64,000 bases of DNA from Oscarella lobularis (lineage: Eukaryota; Porifera; Homoscleromorpha; Homosclerophorida; Oscarellidae), in NCBI RefSeq assembly GCF_947507565.1, contig NC_089183.1, forward strand, positions 434,001 to 498,000, in the 5' to 3' direction. Of the stretch, positions 46,001 to 59,600 are shown piece after piece. A model generated the notes under the pieces. The model ran no database searches. It worked only from the letters and a program-made list of their open reading frames with translations, and was not told the origin of the DNA. Positions within the stretch are counted from its first letter, which is position 1. Each line of letters opens with the position of its first letter. Position numbers and translations under genes: made by a program.

Positions 46001-46386
46001 TCCGTACGAAGAAGAAAAGCGTTTGCACTGCGAAGACGTCCCGCTTCGCTAGTCGCCGTGCAATGATAGACGCCTTGGTCTTCGACTTGAAAGTTACGGA
46101 CGTGTAACGAGCCGTTTGGAAGTAGACTGAATCGTCGTTCGTCGTCGAGCGTCAAGGTCACGTTGTCCTTGAGCCAGCGCACGATCGGCGTCGGCTCGCC
46201 GTCGACTCGACAGTCGAGTGACGTCTCGTCGTTGAGAACGAGAACGCGATCGCGCGGACCGACGACGAGAGTTGGCGGCCTGACGGCTAAATCGCCCCCG
46301 GTAAAAATCGTTTAGATCGGGTTTTTCTCCCCTTTCTAACCCAGTACGGCGTTCGTTACGAGGGCGAGTGCCACTAGCGAGATCAT
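43097..46386 (-). CDS. Ig-domain transmembrane receptor with ITIM-like cytoplasmic tail
   Basis: The signal peptide starts at 46386 (MISLVALALVTNAVLG). The first Ig domain (about 46290-46020) has LDCRVDGEP, VRWLKD and GVYHCTATSEAG. The next segment (about 45955-45630) is Ig-like but divergent. A clear Ig domain follows (about 45150-44880: ATLYCISNAP, YRWFKDD, FGIYRCEVTG). A last Ig-like domain lies at about 44805-44555 with Cys-rich ends. A Ser/Thr/Pro stalk leads to the membrane span FIGLIAAVAALIVIVILLAV (about 44150). The tail spans three exons to the stop at 43097. It has proline runs (PPPPPPPKPKP, PLPPPPP) and tyrosines in GYAVM, EYARL, QYAVA, RYAEV and VSYATV. VSYATV fits the ITIM consensus [ISVL]-x-Y-x-x-[ILV]. 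Probably a sponge adhesion or recognition receptor able to recruit SH2 and SH3/WW proteins; the ligand is unknown. Confidence 0.85.
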
Positions 46387-46925
46387 CGTTGCTTTGCGTT
46401 CGATGGGGCGACGTCGACTAGTCGACTCGACGCCTGGCTACGGCTATAAGTGCATTCGAGCGGAGGAGGACTGGATTGTTGCGGTTTATGAGATTAGCTG
46501 GCTTGTTTGGGGGCCTCGCGTTGCCCGCGTTTGCCGGAAGGGGATGAATCGGCGAGGTTGTCGTGTCTAGGTAACGTGCGTGCTTCGGAGATCGCTAACG
46601 CGGTTCCCCCCCGCTAGGATTTTGAATAATGCGACTGTTTCGCTTTGTGTTTGTGCGTGGATTGTTCGTGCGAGGAGGGTTTTGTTCGCTTGTGTGCGCT
46701 CGATCGATGGCTTCCGGTTTGTCTGTTGTCTCGGCTAATGAAATTAGGTCGGTGCCGTACAGGAGATTCGGCGTCTGACCGACAGACGCGCGGGGCGGGC
46801 GTAACGCGATTTTGACTCGCGGTTCCTACGAAACGGAGACTCTAACGAGATGTGCATTCGGGCGTGATTCGTTGCGTATCCCCCCGACGCGCGACGACGT
46901 CATTTTGGGGATTTGGAAGCGCGTT
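46387..46925. promoter_or_regulatory. CpG-rich 5' flank of the Ig receptor
   Basis: About 540 bases of CG-rich DNA upstream of the receptor start, ending where the duplicated fibrinogen-gene unit begins. It includes cgacgtcgactagtcgactcg near 46411. No coding potential I trust. Confidence 0.4.
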
Positions 46926-47170
46926 TGAACGGTCTTTGGAGGTTTTCGGATGACCTGGGTTTCCGTTATCAACGCGACGGTAGATTAGAGCTTGCAGGCG
47001 GCTTACGTTCAAGTCTTTCTAGCACGCAACCATCTTGGACACTTCTTGGACAACAAGTTGTCTCGATCCCGGATATATATACATAAAAGTAAAACCATGG
47101 CAAACGCCAGTTACGTTTATTGGCATCTAAAGAAACGGCCCATAGAAAAGTCAGCACAGAATGAAGCCAG

Positions 47171-48661
47171 TCAGCGAATGAAGATATGAAACAATCCTTT
47201 GTGTTTGCAAGCTCCAGCCACATCTTTCTGTCCTGCGTAGCCTTCAGCATGTGACCAGTCCGACGGAGCAAGAATGTGGCCCCCATTGTTATCAATTTCT
47301 ACAGCAAAAGAATACGTGTGAAGAGCCAAAACGCAAATAATTGAAACAAACCATTCCAAACTTCTTTGCTCCAAGCGCATCCACTACTGACGGCACCAGC
47401 AACAAAAGCCCTATTTTCCTGAGCCAGACAAAACTTTCTATTACAAGCAATTTCGTATGCATTCAAATAGAGCAAACCCAAGAAAGAGCGATCTTTTCCC
47501 CGCTGGATAACTCTGTTCCAAAGTAACTTTTCTACACAGGTAATGTACTAGGTATGGGTATTGATCACTATAAAGTTTATTCACGTTACCTGACAAAGTG
47601 AGCCTGTGTTAGTATCTATTCGGCTACTAAGGAGCTCACTGAAGTTCATACCGCCTTTAGCCATCCTTGAAAAATACATTTTTACCAAGGGGTCTTTTCC
47701 TTAAATAAAGCAGCTGAGTCATAGCGGTTCTCTGATACATGTTATTAATTACTGTTATAATCTTTATATCCAGTTAGCATCACTTCGGCGTAACCGGTCT
47801 CACTGGACTCAATGGCTTTGAAAACGTCGTAGGCAATTCGTTTGTTTGCATTTCCAGGGTCTAAACTGGTAATGTGAGCAGTTGTTCTTGTTCCTTTCTG
47901 CATATTATTGTGGCCCGTTGAGTCATCGCGACTGGAGTAAACGAGACTCCAGCCTCCACCAAAGGAATCGAAATCGCAATAAATTTGAAAAGCATTACCA
48001 GATTTCTATAAATAATAAAATAGACTAACACAAAAGCCAGCTAAAGATTTGCCAGCCCAACCATTGTAGGGTTGATCCACCGAATACCAGAAGGTCCTTT
48101 CGGCATGTAATCATTGATAGTCTTGCAAGACATACCAGCAGATTGCTCTGTGAGGCCGTCGCCTCCCAAAGATATTTTCTTTTGAAGATCACAATACACC
48201 TTGAATTATTAAATTCACTAAAATGGTCAATTGTGTAAAAAATATTCCTTACCTGCACCGTCCGAGAATCTACGTACACGAAGTATATCCCGTTCTGTTT
48301 GTTTTCAGGACTAGCGGCTACTTCAGTACAATTTTGGGCGACGTTGGCTGTTCCTTTAGGAGTTGAGACTTGCGCCGTAGTTGCCCGTGCCAAGTGAGTG
48401 CCGTTACATATCACCAAGGCTTGCTTTATTGAGTCAGAAAGAAGACGACGCAGGTAGAGAGCCGCAAAGGCAGGATCACGGTAGGAAAATGCAGTTTGTC
48501 CAGTCTCGGAATGCTATAGAGACAGGCACTCATGATGGCAGCGACGAGGATCACAGCTACTACTGTAATACCTGTGCTTTGATACTTGCTGCTGAGCCAG
48601 AATGACCTTGAAAGAACAAAGCGACGTAGCAGGCTAAGGCGGTGAAGACAAGAAGTTTCAT
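47171..48661 (-). CDS. Secreted fibrinogen-related protein, copy 1
   Basis: The ATG at 48661 gives a signal peptide (MKLLVFTALACYVALFFQG). A 56-base intron (AAAGCACAG|gtattac to ctctatag|CATTCC) keeps the frame into ETGQTAFSYRDPAF and CNGTHLA. A half-module follows: NCTEVAA, NGIYFVYVDSRTVQ|VYCDL, the N-terminal signature of a fibrinogen C-domain. Then a full domain start: CKTINDYMPKGPSGIRWINP, KSGNAFQIYCDFDSFGGGWS, LVYSSRDDSTGHNN, YAEVMLTGYKD. C-terminal exons end EIDNNGGHILAPSDWSHAEG and LFHIFIR, stop 47171. Such proteins (ficolin, intelectin and FREP types) bind carbohydrates or microbes. The C-terminal half is closer to intelectins than to the canonical calcium-site form, as I see no DxDND. 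Exon edges between 47,400 and 47,780 are approximate. Confidence 0.8.
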
Positions 48662-49128
48662 TACAACTGGTACGCCGAGCACATTTGTGCGACTCGGAGT
48701 CGACTCACTGGCTCTATGTACTGTGACTGTCACCGTACATTACCTGGCAAACGACATCGCGTCGTGTATACACGGTTCGTCGGGTTTTGTCGGGTCGTCC
48801 GGTCCAGAGCCGTAAATACGGCGCTGTAACGTGACGAACCACCACGGTCATTGGAGGTTTTCGGATAACCTGGGTTTCCGATTCGTCTTCCTTATCAACG
48901 CGACGGTAGATTAGAGCTTGCAGGCGGCTAACGTTCAAGTCTTTCTCGCACGCAACCATCTTGGACAACAAGTAGTCTCGATCCCGGATATATATGTATA
49001 CATGGCTACCTACGTAAAACCATGGTAAAACGTCAGTTACTTTTATTGCATAACATTGGCATCTAAAGAAACGGCTACATTTTTCACATCAAGCTCATCA
49101 AAGAAAAGTCAGCACAGAATGAAGCCAG

Positions 49129-50613
49129 TCAGCGAATGAAGATATGAAACAATCCTTTTTGTTTGCAAGCTCCAGCCACATCTGTCTGTTTTGTGAATTC
49201 AGCATGTGACCAGTCCGACGGAGCAAGAATGTGGCCCCCATTGTTATCAATTTCTACAGCAAAAGAATACGTGTGAAGAGCCAAAACGCAAATAATTGAA
49301 ACAAACCATTCCAAACTTCTTTTTTCCAAGCGCATCCACTACTGACGGCACCAGCAACAAAAGCCCTATCTTCCTGAACCAGGTAAAGCTTTCTATTACA
49401 AGCAATTTCGTATGCATTCAAATAGAGCAAACCCAAGAAAGAGCGATCTTTTTCCCGCTGGATATCTCTGTTCCAAAGTAACTTTTCTACACAGGCAATG
49501 TACTAGGTATGGGTATTGATCACTATAAAGTTTATTCACGTTACCTCACAAAGTGCGCCTGTGTTAGTATCTATTCGGCTACTAAGGAGCTCACTGAAGT
49601 TCAAACCGCCTTCAGCAATCCTTGAAAAATACATTTTTACCAAGGGGTCTTTTCCTTAAATAAAGCAGCTGAGTCATAGTGGTTCTCTGATACATGCTAT
49701 TATTACTGTTATAATCTTTATATCCAGTTAGCATCACTTCGGCGTAACCGGTCTCACTGGACTCGATGGCTTTGAAAACGTCGTAGGCAATTCGTTTGTT
49801 TGCATTTCCAGGGTCTAAACTGGTTATGTGAGCAGTTGTTCTTGTTCCTTTCTGCATATTATTGCTGCCGGTTGAGTCATCCCGACTGGAGTAAATTAGA
49901 CTCCAGCCTCCACCAAAGGAATCAAAATCGCAATAAATTTGAAAAGCATTACCAGATTTCTATAAATAATAAAATAGACTAACACAAAAGCCAGCTAAAC
50001 CAGTCCAACCATTGTAGGGTTGATCCACCGAATACCAGAAGGTCCTTTCAGCATGTAATCATTGATAGTCTTGCAAGACATACCAGCAGATTGCTCTGTG
50101 AGGCCGTCGCCTCCCAAAGATAATTTCTTTTGGAGATCACAATACACCTTGAATTATTAAATTCACTAGATGGTCAATTGTGTAAAAATATTCCTTACCT
50201 GCACCATTCGAGAATCTACGTACACGAAGTATATCCCGTTCTGTTTGTTTTCAGGACTAGCGGCTACTTCAGTACAATTTTGGGCGACGTTGGCTGTTCC
50301 TTTAGGAGTTGAGACTTGCGCCGTAGTTGCCCTTGTCGGTGCCAAGTGAGTGCCGTTACATATCACCAAGGCTTGCTTTATCGATTCAGAAAGAAGACGA
50401 CGCATGTAGAGAGCCGCAAAGACAGGATCACGGTAGGAAAATGCAGTTTGTCCAGTCTCGGAATGCTATAGAGACAGGCACTCATGATGGCAGCGACGAG
50501 GATCACAGCTACTACTGTAATACCTGTGCTTTGATACTTGCTGCTGAGCCAGAATGACCTTGAAAGAACAAAGCGACGTAGCAGGCTAAGGCGGTGAAGA
50601 CAAGGAGTTTCAT
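49129..50613 (-). CDS. Secreted fibrinogen-related protein, copy 2
   Basis: Tandem duplicate of the gene at 47171-48661, with the same start (50613), signal peptide, exon order and C-terminal LFHIFIR (stop 49129). Differences include Thr/Pro changes near CNGTHLAPTRATT, met for thr in DSRMVQ, and EFTKQTDVAGACKQ in place of EGYAGQKDVAGACKH near the C-terminus. The intron after WINPTM differs by about seven bases. All expected splice sites look intact, so both copies may be expressed. The C-terminal differences lie where fibrinogen-domain ligand pockets usually are, which would allow divergent specificity; that is inference. Confidence 0.8.
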
Positions 50614-50808
50614 TACAACTGGTACGCCGAGCACATTTGTGCGACTCGGAGTTGACTCACTGGCTCTATGTACTGTGACTGTCACCGTACATTACCAGGC
50701 AAATGACATCGTGTCGTGTATAGCACGAGACGAAGACACGGTTCGTCGGGTTTTGTCGGGTCGTCCGGTCCAGAGCCGTAAATACGGCGCTGTAAGGTGA
50801 CGAACCAC

Positions 50809-51164
50809 ATAAATACTGTAACATCCGTACTGCGGAAACATGACCATACTTATTAATTCATAATACCAGAAACTTCATCTCACTACTTATAATCGCTTAC
50901 CCAAATAACTTGAAACTCATAATTCACTCCTGGATTCGTCTCCTTGATTGCGATCGTCGGTTCAATAGCACAACTTTGGTATCATACATAAACTTTTCTA
51001 TACACGTTTTCTATACCAATAAATTAATTTTTAAAATCGAATATCTGGTTGCTAAAAATAAAGGTCACGCTAACTGAAGAAAACGTTTGACCTCAAAAAA
51101 AAAAAGCCAGCGGAGGACATCGCCTTCTTATTTATACCACTCCCTTTAGCCTCAATACGTTTCG
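50809..51164. other. AT-rich spacer
   Basis: Upstream flank of fibrinogen copy 2 and 3' flank of the NDR kinase gene. No feature recognised. Confidence 0.4.
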
Positions 51165-53669
<2,505 letters not shown>

Positions 53670-53757
53670 AGTAGAAACGGTTACGGCGTCGTAGACTACG
53701 GCACTACGCCAGGATTAATTAATCACGTGGTCAACTTGCAAACTTCTTTACAACGAG
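53670..53757. promoter_or_regulatory. Shared bidirectional promoter, NDR kinase / C11orf68-like
   Basis: The two start codons are 88 bases apart on opposite strands. The gap contains ttaattaatcacgtggtc, including a CACGTG E-box (53724-53729), a candidate bHLH or bHLH-PAS site. Function inferred from position. Confidence 0.55.
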
Positions 53758-54291
53758 ATGGCGTACCTAATCCACGCTGCCTACGATCATCGCTTTGGAG
53801 CGCTGATGCATTACGGAACCTCCTACCACCTAAACTCGTCCGAAATCCCCGTCGCGAAGCCGTCGGAGGCGACGTTACCCTACTGGGTCTTCACGATCGC
53901 GCCGACGACAACGTGGCCCGACATCGAAGCGATCTACGGCAAGTGGCTCATATTTCAACCGAGAAACTTCATCGACGCGACGTGGCGCAAAGTGTGCGAC
54001 GCAATCGCGTCGGGACGACTCGAATCGCCCGAGGCGAAGTGTACGACGACCGCCGAGCATCCCGAACGACCGAAGACGAATGATCACGTGATCTGCGTTT
54101 ATTCGTCGTACGAGATGATTGACGTCATCGGAATGCAGCTCGTTCATTTGGTCAAGATGAATATTCGATTTAAGACGGATGAGGCGAGTTTTGCCGGTAA
54201 GTATTCGCATTTGAAGAATGGTCCGACGACGATGAAGACGCTCTATTGGAATGGGGGAAAGCCGAGGATGTCTAAAATAAGAAAAATTTGA
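53758..54291 (+). CDS. C11orf68 / DUF1917-like protein (eIF4E-like fold family)
   Basis: A single-exon 177-residue protein. Segments TTTWPDIEAIYGKWLIFQPR, IDATWRKVCDAIASGRLESP, EAKCTTTAEHP and DHVICVYSSYEMIDVIGMQL follow the layout of the UPF0696 (C11orf68/BLES03) family: 'GKWM.F', 'VDEAWxKI..A...GKLG..AKV', then 'HVICVYT.DF.D..EV.RVR..L'. No signal peptide or membrane span. The family has an eIF4E-like fold but its function is unclear. The assignment rests on remembered patterns and should be treated as moderate. It is head-to-head with NDR kinase, 88 bases away. Confidence 0.55.
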   Translation: MAYLIHAAYDHRFGALMHYGTSYHLNSSEIPVAKPSEATLPYWVFTIAPTTTWPDIEAIYGKWLIFQPRNFIDATWRKVCDAIASGRLESPEAKCTTTAEHPERPKTNDHVICVYSSYEMIDVIGMQLVHLVKMNIRFKTDEASFAGKYSHLKNGPTTMKTLYWNGGKPRMSKIRKI

Positions 54292-54469
54292 AATTGATTA
54301 ATTACGCAATAGTCTGAACTGAGAAATCAAGTTTTCTTCTCTCTTAGTGGTATGACAAACGAAAATGTTTTTGTGAGCTCTTTAGTGTAAGGTACTGATT
54401 CTGTGATTCATTTAATAATCAATTAAACCACAAATGATCCAATACAGTACGTTGTGACAATCCCAGTAT

Positions 54470-55882
54470 TTACTTTTGACTCATGGCATCGCATAATTCA
54501 ATGATTTCTAAAGAGAATCCACCTCGAAATTTTATCCTAAAGGCCTTTCGTTCTTACTCGTTCCTATGCTGTGCAGCGCCTGTAGGCCTGGGGAGTCTTC
54601 CGTCCGCCCTACAAACGCTCTGCCTTCATCACAGGCTTTACCTAAGACCACACATCAATATAAGATGAGAAGTCAAAGCATGTGCCTACCGATTTCAGTA
54701 TCGATAGGCAGACAACCCAAAAGCGGTATTTCCATTTCTGACGCCATCGTTTGCGCTCCGCCAGTCGTCGGAGGAAACAGCTGCGACGAGCACTAGGCAT
54801 CACAAACGCGTTTCGTACGTCATCCTATGCGAACGTCTCTTCTTTCTTACCTTGCACTGAGGGCATACGAAACCGCTCATATTCTCAATGAGCCCCAGTA
54901 TGGGAATCTTGACCTTTCGGCAAAAGTCCAACTCCTTTCGCACGTCCAGCAGTGATACCTCCTAATAAATGATCCCCCGTCTCGATGAGAGATCATATAT
55001 AACGTGCACGCGTACTTGGGGAGTCGTTACGACAATTGCGCCGTCTCGATCAGACGCCTGGAAGAACTGAACAGCAGACAAATGCTCATCCGATGTTCCA
55101 GGCGGCGTGTCGACCAAAAGAAAGTCGAGATCGCCCCAATCGACGTCACTCAAGAACTGCTTTATTAATCCGTTTTTCTTCGGGCCTCTCCATATGATCG
55201 CCGTGTCTTCGTCCTCAACGAGAAGACCGACAGACATAATAGAGAGATGATCATTGACGTACTAGAACTATGATTTAAAAAAAAGCCATAGATTACAGTG
55301 AATATCTCTTACCACGGGAGACCAGCCACTGCTGCTCTGATGAATACTTTCTCCCTGGCAGCCAGTCATTCGAGGAACGGAGGGACCGCATATGTCAATG
55401 TCAAGCAAACCGACCTCGTATATCCAAGTCAGAAAACATTGCCAGATGCTCAACTGTATACCTGATAGTCTTTTTGGGAGAGATAGTGAGCCAGTTGCGT
55501 GGCAACCGTGCTCTTGCCGACTCCCCCTTTGCCGGAGAGAATCAGCAACTTGTGACGGACTCCAGAAAGCCGTTTCTTCACCTGGGCAAGATCTTCTTTA
55601 CCTAGGGAGCATAAACTGAGATTTCTCTCGTTTTTCTTCTACAGTACAGCGTAGAAAATGCACAAAAACGTGTACTACATAAGCGTAGCTATAACGTATG
55701 CCTTACGCGTAGCTGCAACGGCCTCTTGATTGTTCGACTGGCAGAACGATTTGCTAGGGCAGTTTGCGCAGCCGTCTGCCGTGCCTGCCTTCTCCGTGCC
55801 AATTCCCGGACAGCCTACAGACGTTTCTTATATTTTTCAGGGGATTCGATTGGTCGAAAAGTTGCTAACTTGCGTCGGTCAT
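54470..55882 (-). CDS. NUBP1: Cytosolic Fe-S cluster assembly ATPase NUBP1 (Nbp35)
   Basis: Scaffold P-loop ATPase of cytosolic iron-sulfur assembly, acting with NUBP2. Exon 1 at 55882 is tiny (MTDA). Exon 2 codes [18 protein letters not shown] and then PSKSFC, a perfect C-x13-C-x2-C-x5-C N-terminal cluster that separates NUBP1 from NUBP2. The Walker A follows ([10 protein letters not shown]), then [51 protein letters not shown] and [15 protein letters not shown] (Walker B/switch). Next are [29 protein letters not shown] with the CPxC bridging site, [12 protein letters not shown] and [10 protein letters not shown]. The last exons give [20 protein letters not shown] and [12 protein letters not shown], with the stop at 54470. 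The second-to-last exon has a read-through stop at 54532 if the final intron is kept. All cofactor residues are intact. Confidence 0.95.
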
Positions 55883-55968
55883 TACAGGATAGCGTGCGTT
55901 AGTTAATCTTTTTATTTGCGATACACAAGTTCTACTTCTAAATTCATTCTAGATGTCTTTTCTTTGCT

Positions 55969-56421
<453 letters not shown>

Positions 56422-56655
56422 TGCTAAGACAAACGTGATAACGTGCGCTACGTTTTTCCTGCTCCACAAGCTCACAAGGTGCAAGATTATTTCGCGAATG
56501 CCAGGCGTTTTTGGTAACCGCACTAAATGTGCTCACAATCAAATATTGGCAGACTCGTTGATAAATTTCCGTGACGTCACTGGCACTTGCACTATAACTT
56601 CACGCACGTTAGGCTTTATCACACGCTCATGGCCGATTCTCCGTCTCTCGAAACC
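56422..56655. promoter_or_regulatory. Intergenic promoter region, SMIM7 / BMAL
   Basis: 234 bases between divergent start codons. It contains tgacgtcac (56572-56580, a CRE-like site). Likely a shared promoter for a housekeeping gene and a clock-type transcription factor. Confidence 0.5.
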
Positions 56656-59600
56656 ATGTCCGTAACGGCGATAAGACGATCCAAACGACCTCTCCCAATG
56701 TTGGGCGAGTAAGTAGACACTCCATTCGTCGCGCGCTCCCTAATGGATCTCCGTTCGTTCCAGCGACGACGACGATTCGGACGGACAATCGTAAGAGCGG
56801 ATATCTCCTCTAAGTCTACAGTCACTATCGCGCGTTTTCCGCTTCGCAGATCCGGCTTGGACGGTCAAGAGAGATCGCGGTAAGAAAGTGAGCTGTTATC
56901 ACGCCCACGGCCCATGCGAGAGTGCGAACGCGCGCCGCGGGCGTGATTGGGGAGGCGAGGGCACGGCTGTCGCGAGAAAGCCGTCTGATTCAATTAGCCG
57001 CGACAACAATCGCGAGATTTAGATTTATTCTAATTCCTCTTGACGCCCCTTTGAGTTGATTAGACACCTAGGCAATTTTATTTGACCCCATATTATTCAG
57101 AATTGTGACAGGTGGCTTATTAGACCACTTTCTTCTTCTTAATCATTTTAGTTGTCAAGCCGTATTATAGTTCACTTTATATAACGGTGACAGAGACCAC
57201 ACTCAATTGGACTCCTCAAGCGCTCGCTCTTTATAGACCAAGCGTTTGATCCAATATGTTTACTTTACAGTCTTTGTTCATAAGTAATTCCTTTCTACTA
57301 GGTGGTCAGTATAAATAGAATCCTTTTTTCTGTGTCTTCTTCACATGAATTCCCATGGATATCTCGTGTATTTTAGTGCCACTCATAACCAAATCGAAAA
57401 GCGTCGTCGCGAGAAGATGAACAGCTATATCAAGGAGCTGGAGAACATGGTTCCCGGTTGCGTGGCGACGAACAAGAAGTTAGACAAGCTGACCGTGCTT
57501 AAGCTCGCCGTTCAGCACTTGAGAGAATTGCGAGGTGAGCACTTGTACCCATATATATAAAAAGCCAGGAAAAAATTAATTTAAAAAGGTGATCCGAGTG
57601 ACGACGAAGAGATACAGAGCCAAAAGCCGACGTTTCTCTCAGACGACGAGCTGAAGTATCTCATCCTCGAGGTAAATGATAAGTAAATAGTATATGTAGT
57701 ATGTTTAATTATTGCTCTAGGCGGCCGATGGTTTTCTGTTTGTCGTTGGCTGCGAATTGGGAAACATTCTCTACGTGTCCGACTCGGTTTCGCCTCTGCT
57801 TCAACAGGAACAGGTAAGGAAAAATAGACGCTTTATTCATAAATTTATTGTCCCCTTCTTATTTCTAGAACGAATGGATTGGCCAGCGCATTCAGGACAT
57901 CGTTCATCCGCGCGACGTCGCCAAGGTAATGGAGCAACTCGCTCCGAACGACTCCCAGTCAAGCGACGTCGCCGTCGCCAGCGCCGACGCGAACGCGAAA
58001 CGCGGCGCCAACGGCAACGCGGAAGGCGTGCGACGCTCGTTCTTCTGTCGCTTTCGATGCGGCGAAGACGTGGCGAGCGCCGTCGCGCCCAGTTCCGTTC
58101 AGGCGTTGGAAGAGCCGAGGCAGTCGGTCGCTCAGGGCTCGCCGCGCGGAAATAGGCGACATCACTACGCCGTCGTTCATGTGACTGGGTACGTTTATGA
58201 ATTAGGATTGTGCGCTTGGGGCCCTTGTACCTGTGGTAGTTAGAAAATTCTCTTGCTATATCAGTATATGTACTAGACGTAAACAGACTTCATACACGTG
58301 TTAAGCCAGTACCGTGGTCTTCGTTAATTAAATAGAGAGCCGTCTCTTAGAGAGATACCGTATCTATGAGACCTTCAATCATCTTGAAAATTCTCTTGCT
58401 ATTATATGTACTAGACGTAAACACATAAGGAAACAGACTTCATAAGAGATAGTCCTTTATTTTTAGTAGTCCAACTCTCCTGGAGCATGCATAATGCAGT
58501 AGTAGATAGACAGCCGTCTCTTAGAGGGATACCGTATCTATGAGACCTTCAATCATCTTGTCTGCTCGTATTTTTAGCTACCTGAAGTCGTGGGATCCCA
58601 CGCCCGAGAACGAGGACGTGCTGGATGACCTAAACGGCAACAAGACGTGTCTCATCGCCATAGCGCGCCTTCAGACAATGACGGCGGGCCGCAGCGACGA
58701 ATCGTCGGGCGCCACCGAGTTCATGTCTCGACACACGTTGGACGGAAAGTTCAGTTTCGTTGACCAAAGGTAAAATTCAGAGATTTTTTTTTCGAATGGC
58801 TTATGTCTAGCTTTTTTCTCTCTTAGAGTCGTTGACGTGCTTGGTTACCTTCCCCAAGAACTGATTGGCTCCTCGTTCTACGAGTTCTATCACCGAGACG
58901 ACGTGCCGCGACTCGCCGAAGATCACAAAGCCCGTAAAGAAGAAATGCCCTTACGTCTTTCGTATCTCTCTTTCATGCGCCTCTCTTCTCAGTTCTCAGC
59001 GGCAAGCAGGACGTTCTAGAGAGTCACTATCGCTTCAAGAGCAAATCTGGTCAGTGGGTTTGGCTTCAATCGCGTCGATTCGGCTTTCGCAATCCGTGGA
59101 CGAGCGACATCGACTACATCGTGTCTCAGAATATCCTCGCATCGAGGCAAGACGTCGATGCACGCCTCCAACATAGATTCCACATCTTTTTTTATTATAG
59201 AGAGCCGCCCGTGGGCTTCTCCTCCGCCTCCCCGCAGAGCTCCCTCGCTTTGCCGCCTTTGACATCGCACCAACCCGTCGCCGCCGCCGCCGCCGCCACC
59301 ACTTCATTTCCTTCGCCATCCTCCGCCGTTTTTTCTAACAGCTCAAGTCCGGCTATTCCCGCGTCTTCTCCACCCGCGACCGTCGTCAGTTTGTCGCACT
59401 ATCAACCGCCGCCACAAGAGCAGCCAGTTCAACAACAGCCCGTCCAACAACAGCCGCCAATACAACGCCAGCCGTCCAACTCCTCCGCCCGTTCTCAAAC
59501 CATCTCTCGACCGTCGCCCGTGGCGTCGTCAATAGCGCCGCCGTCGCCGCAGGTCTCCAGCCGACTTCAGCCACCGCTGCACTTCACCTACACGGAATCG

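Larger units (their letters stand above)
46938..50808. repeat. 1.9-kb direct tandem duplication
   Basis: Unit 1 (about 46938-48847) and unit 2 (about 48850-50808) are collinear over their whole length, beginning at tggaggttttcggat.acctg and ending at gtacttttacggctctgg-type sequence (acggttcgtcgggttttgtc, then cggcgctgtaa.gtgacgaac). By eye identity is about 95%, with small indels. Each unit carries one whole fibrinogen-domain gene and its promoter. Confidence 0.95.

Noticed and set aside
48490-48600. Hydrophobic open stretch (ITVVAVILVAAIMSACLY) that could be a membrane anchor of the fibrinogen-domain protein
   Set aside because: It lies in a different frame from both the signal peptide and the downstream exon, and falls inside a 56-base GT/AG intron that restores the frame when removed. 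The duplicate copy shows the same arrangement.
54532-54640. NUBP1 ending at a stop in the second-to-last exon
   Set aside because: A good donor (CGA|GTAAGA) and a last exon coding [11 protein letters not shown] match the family C-terminus better than read-through.
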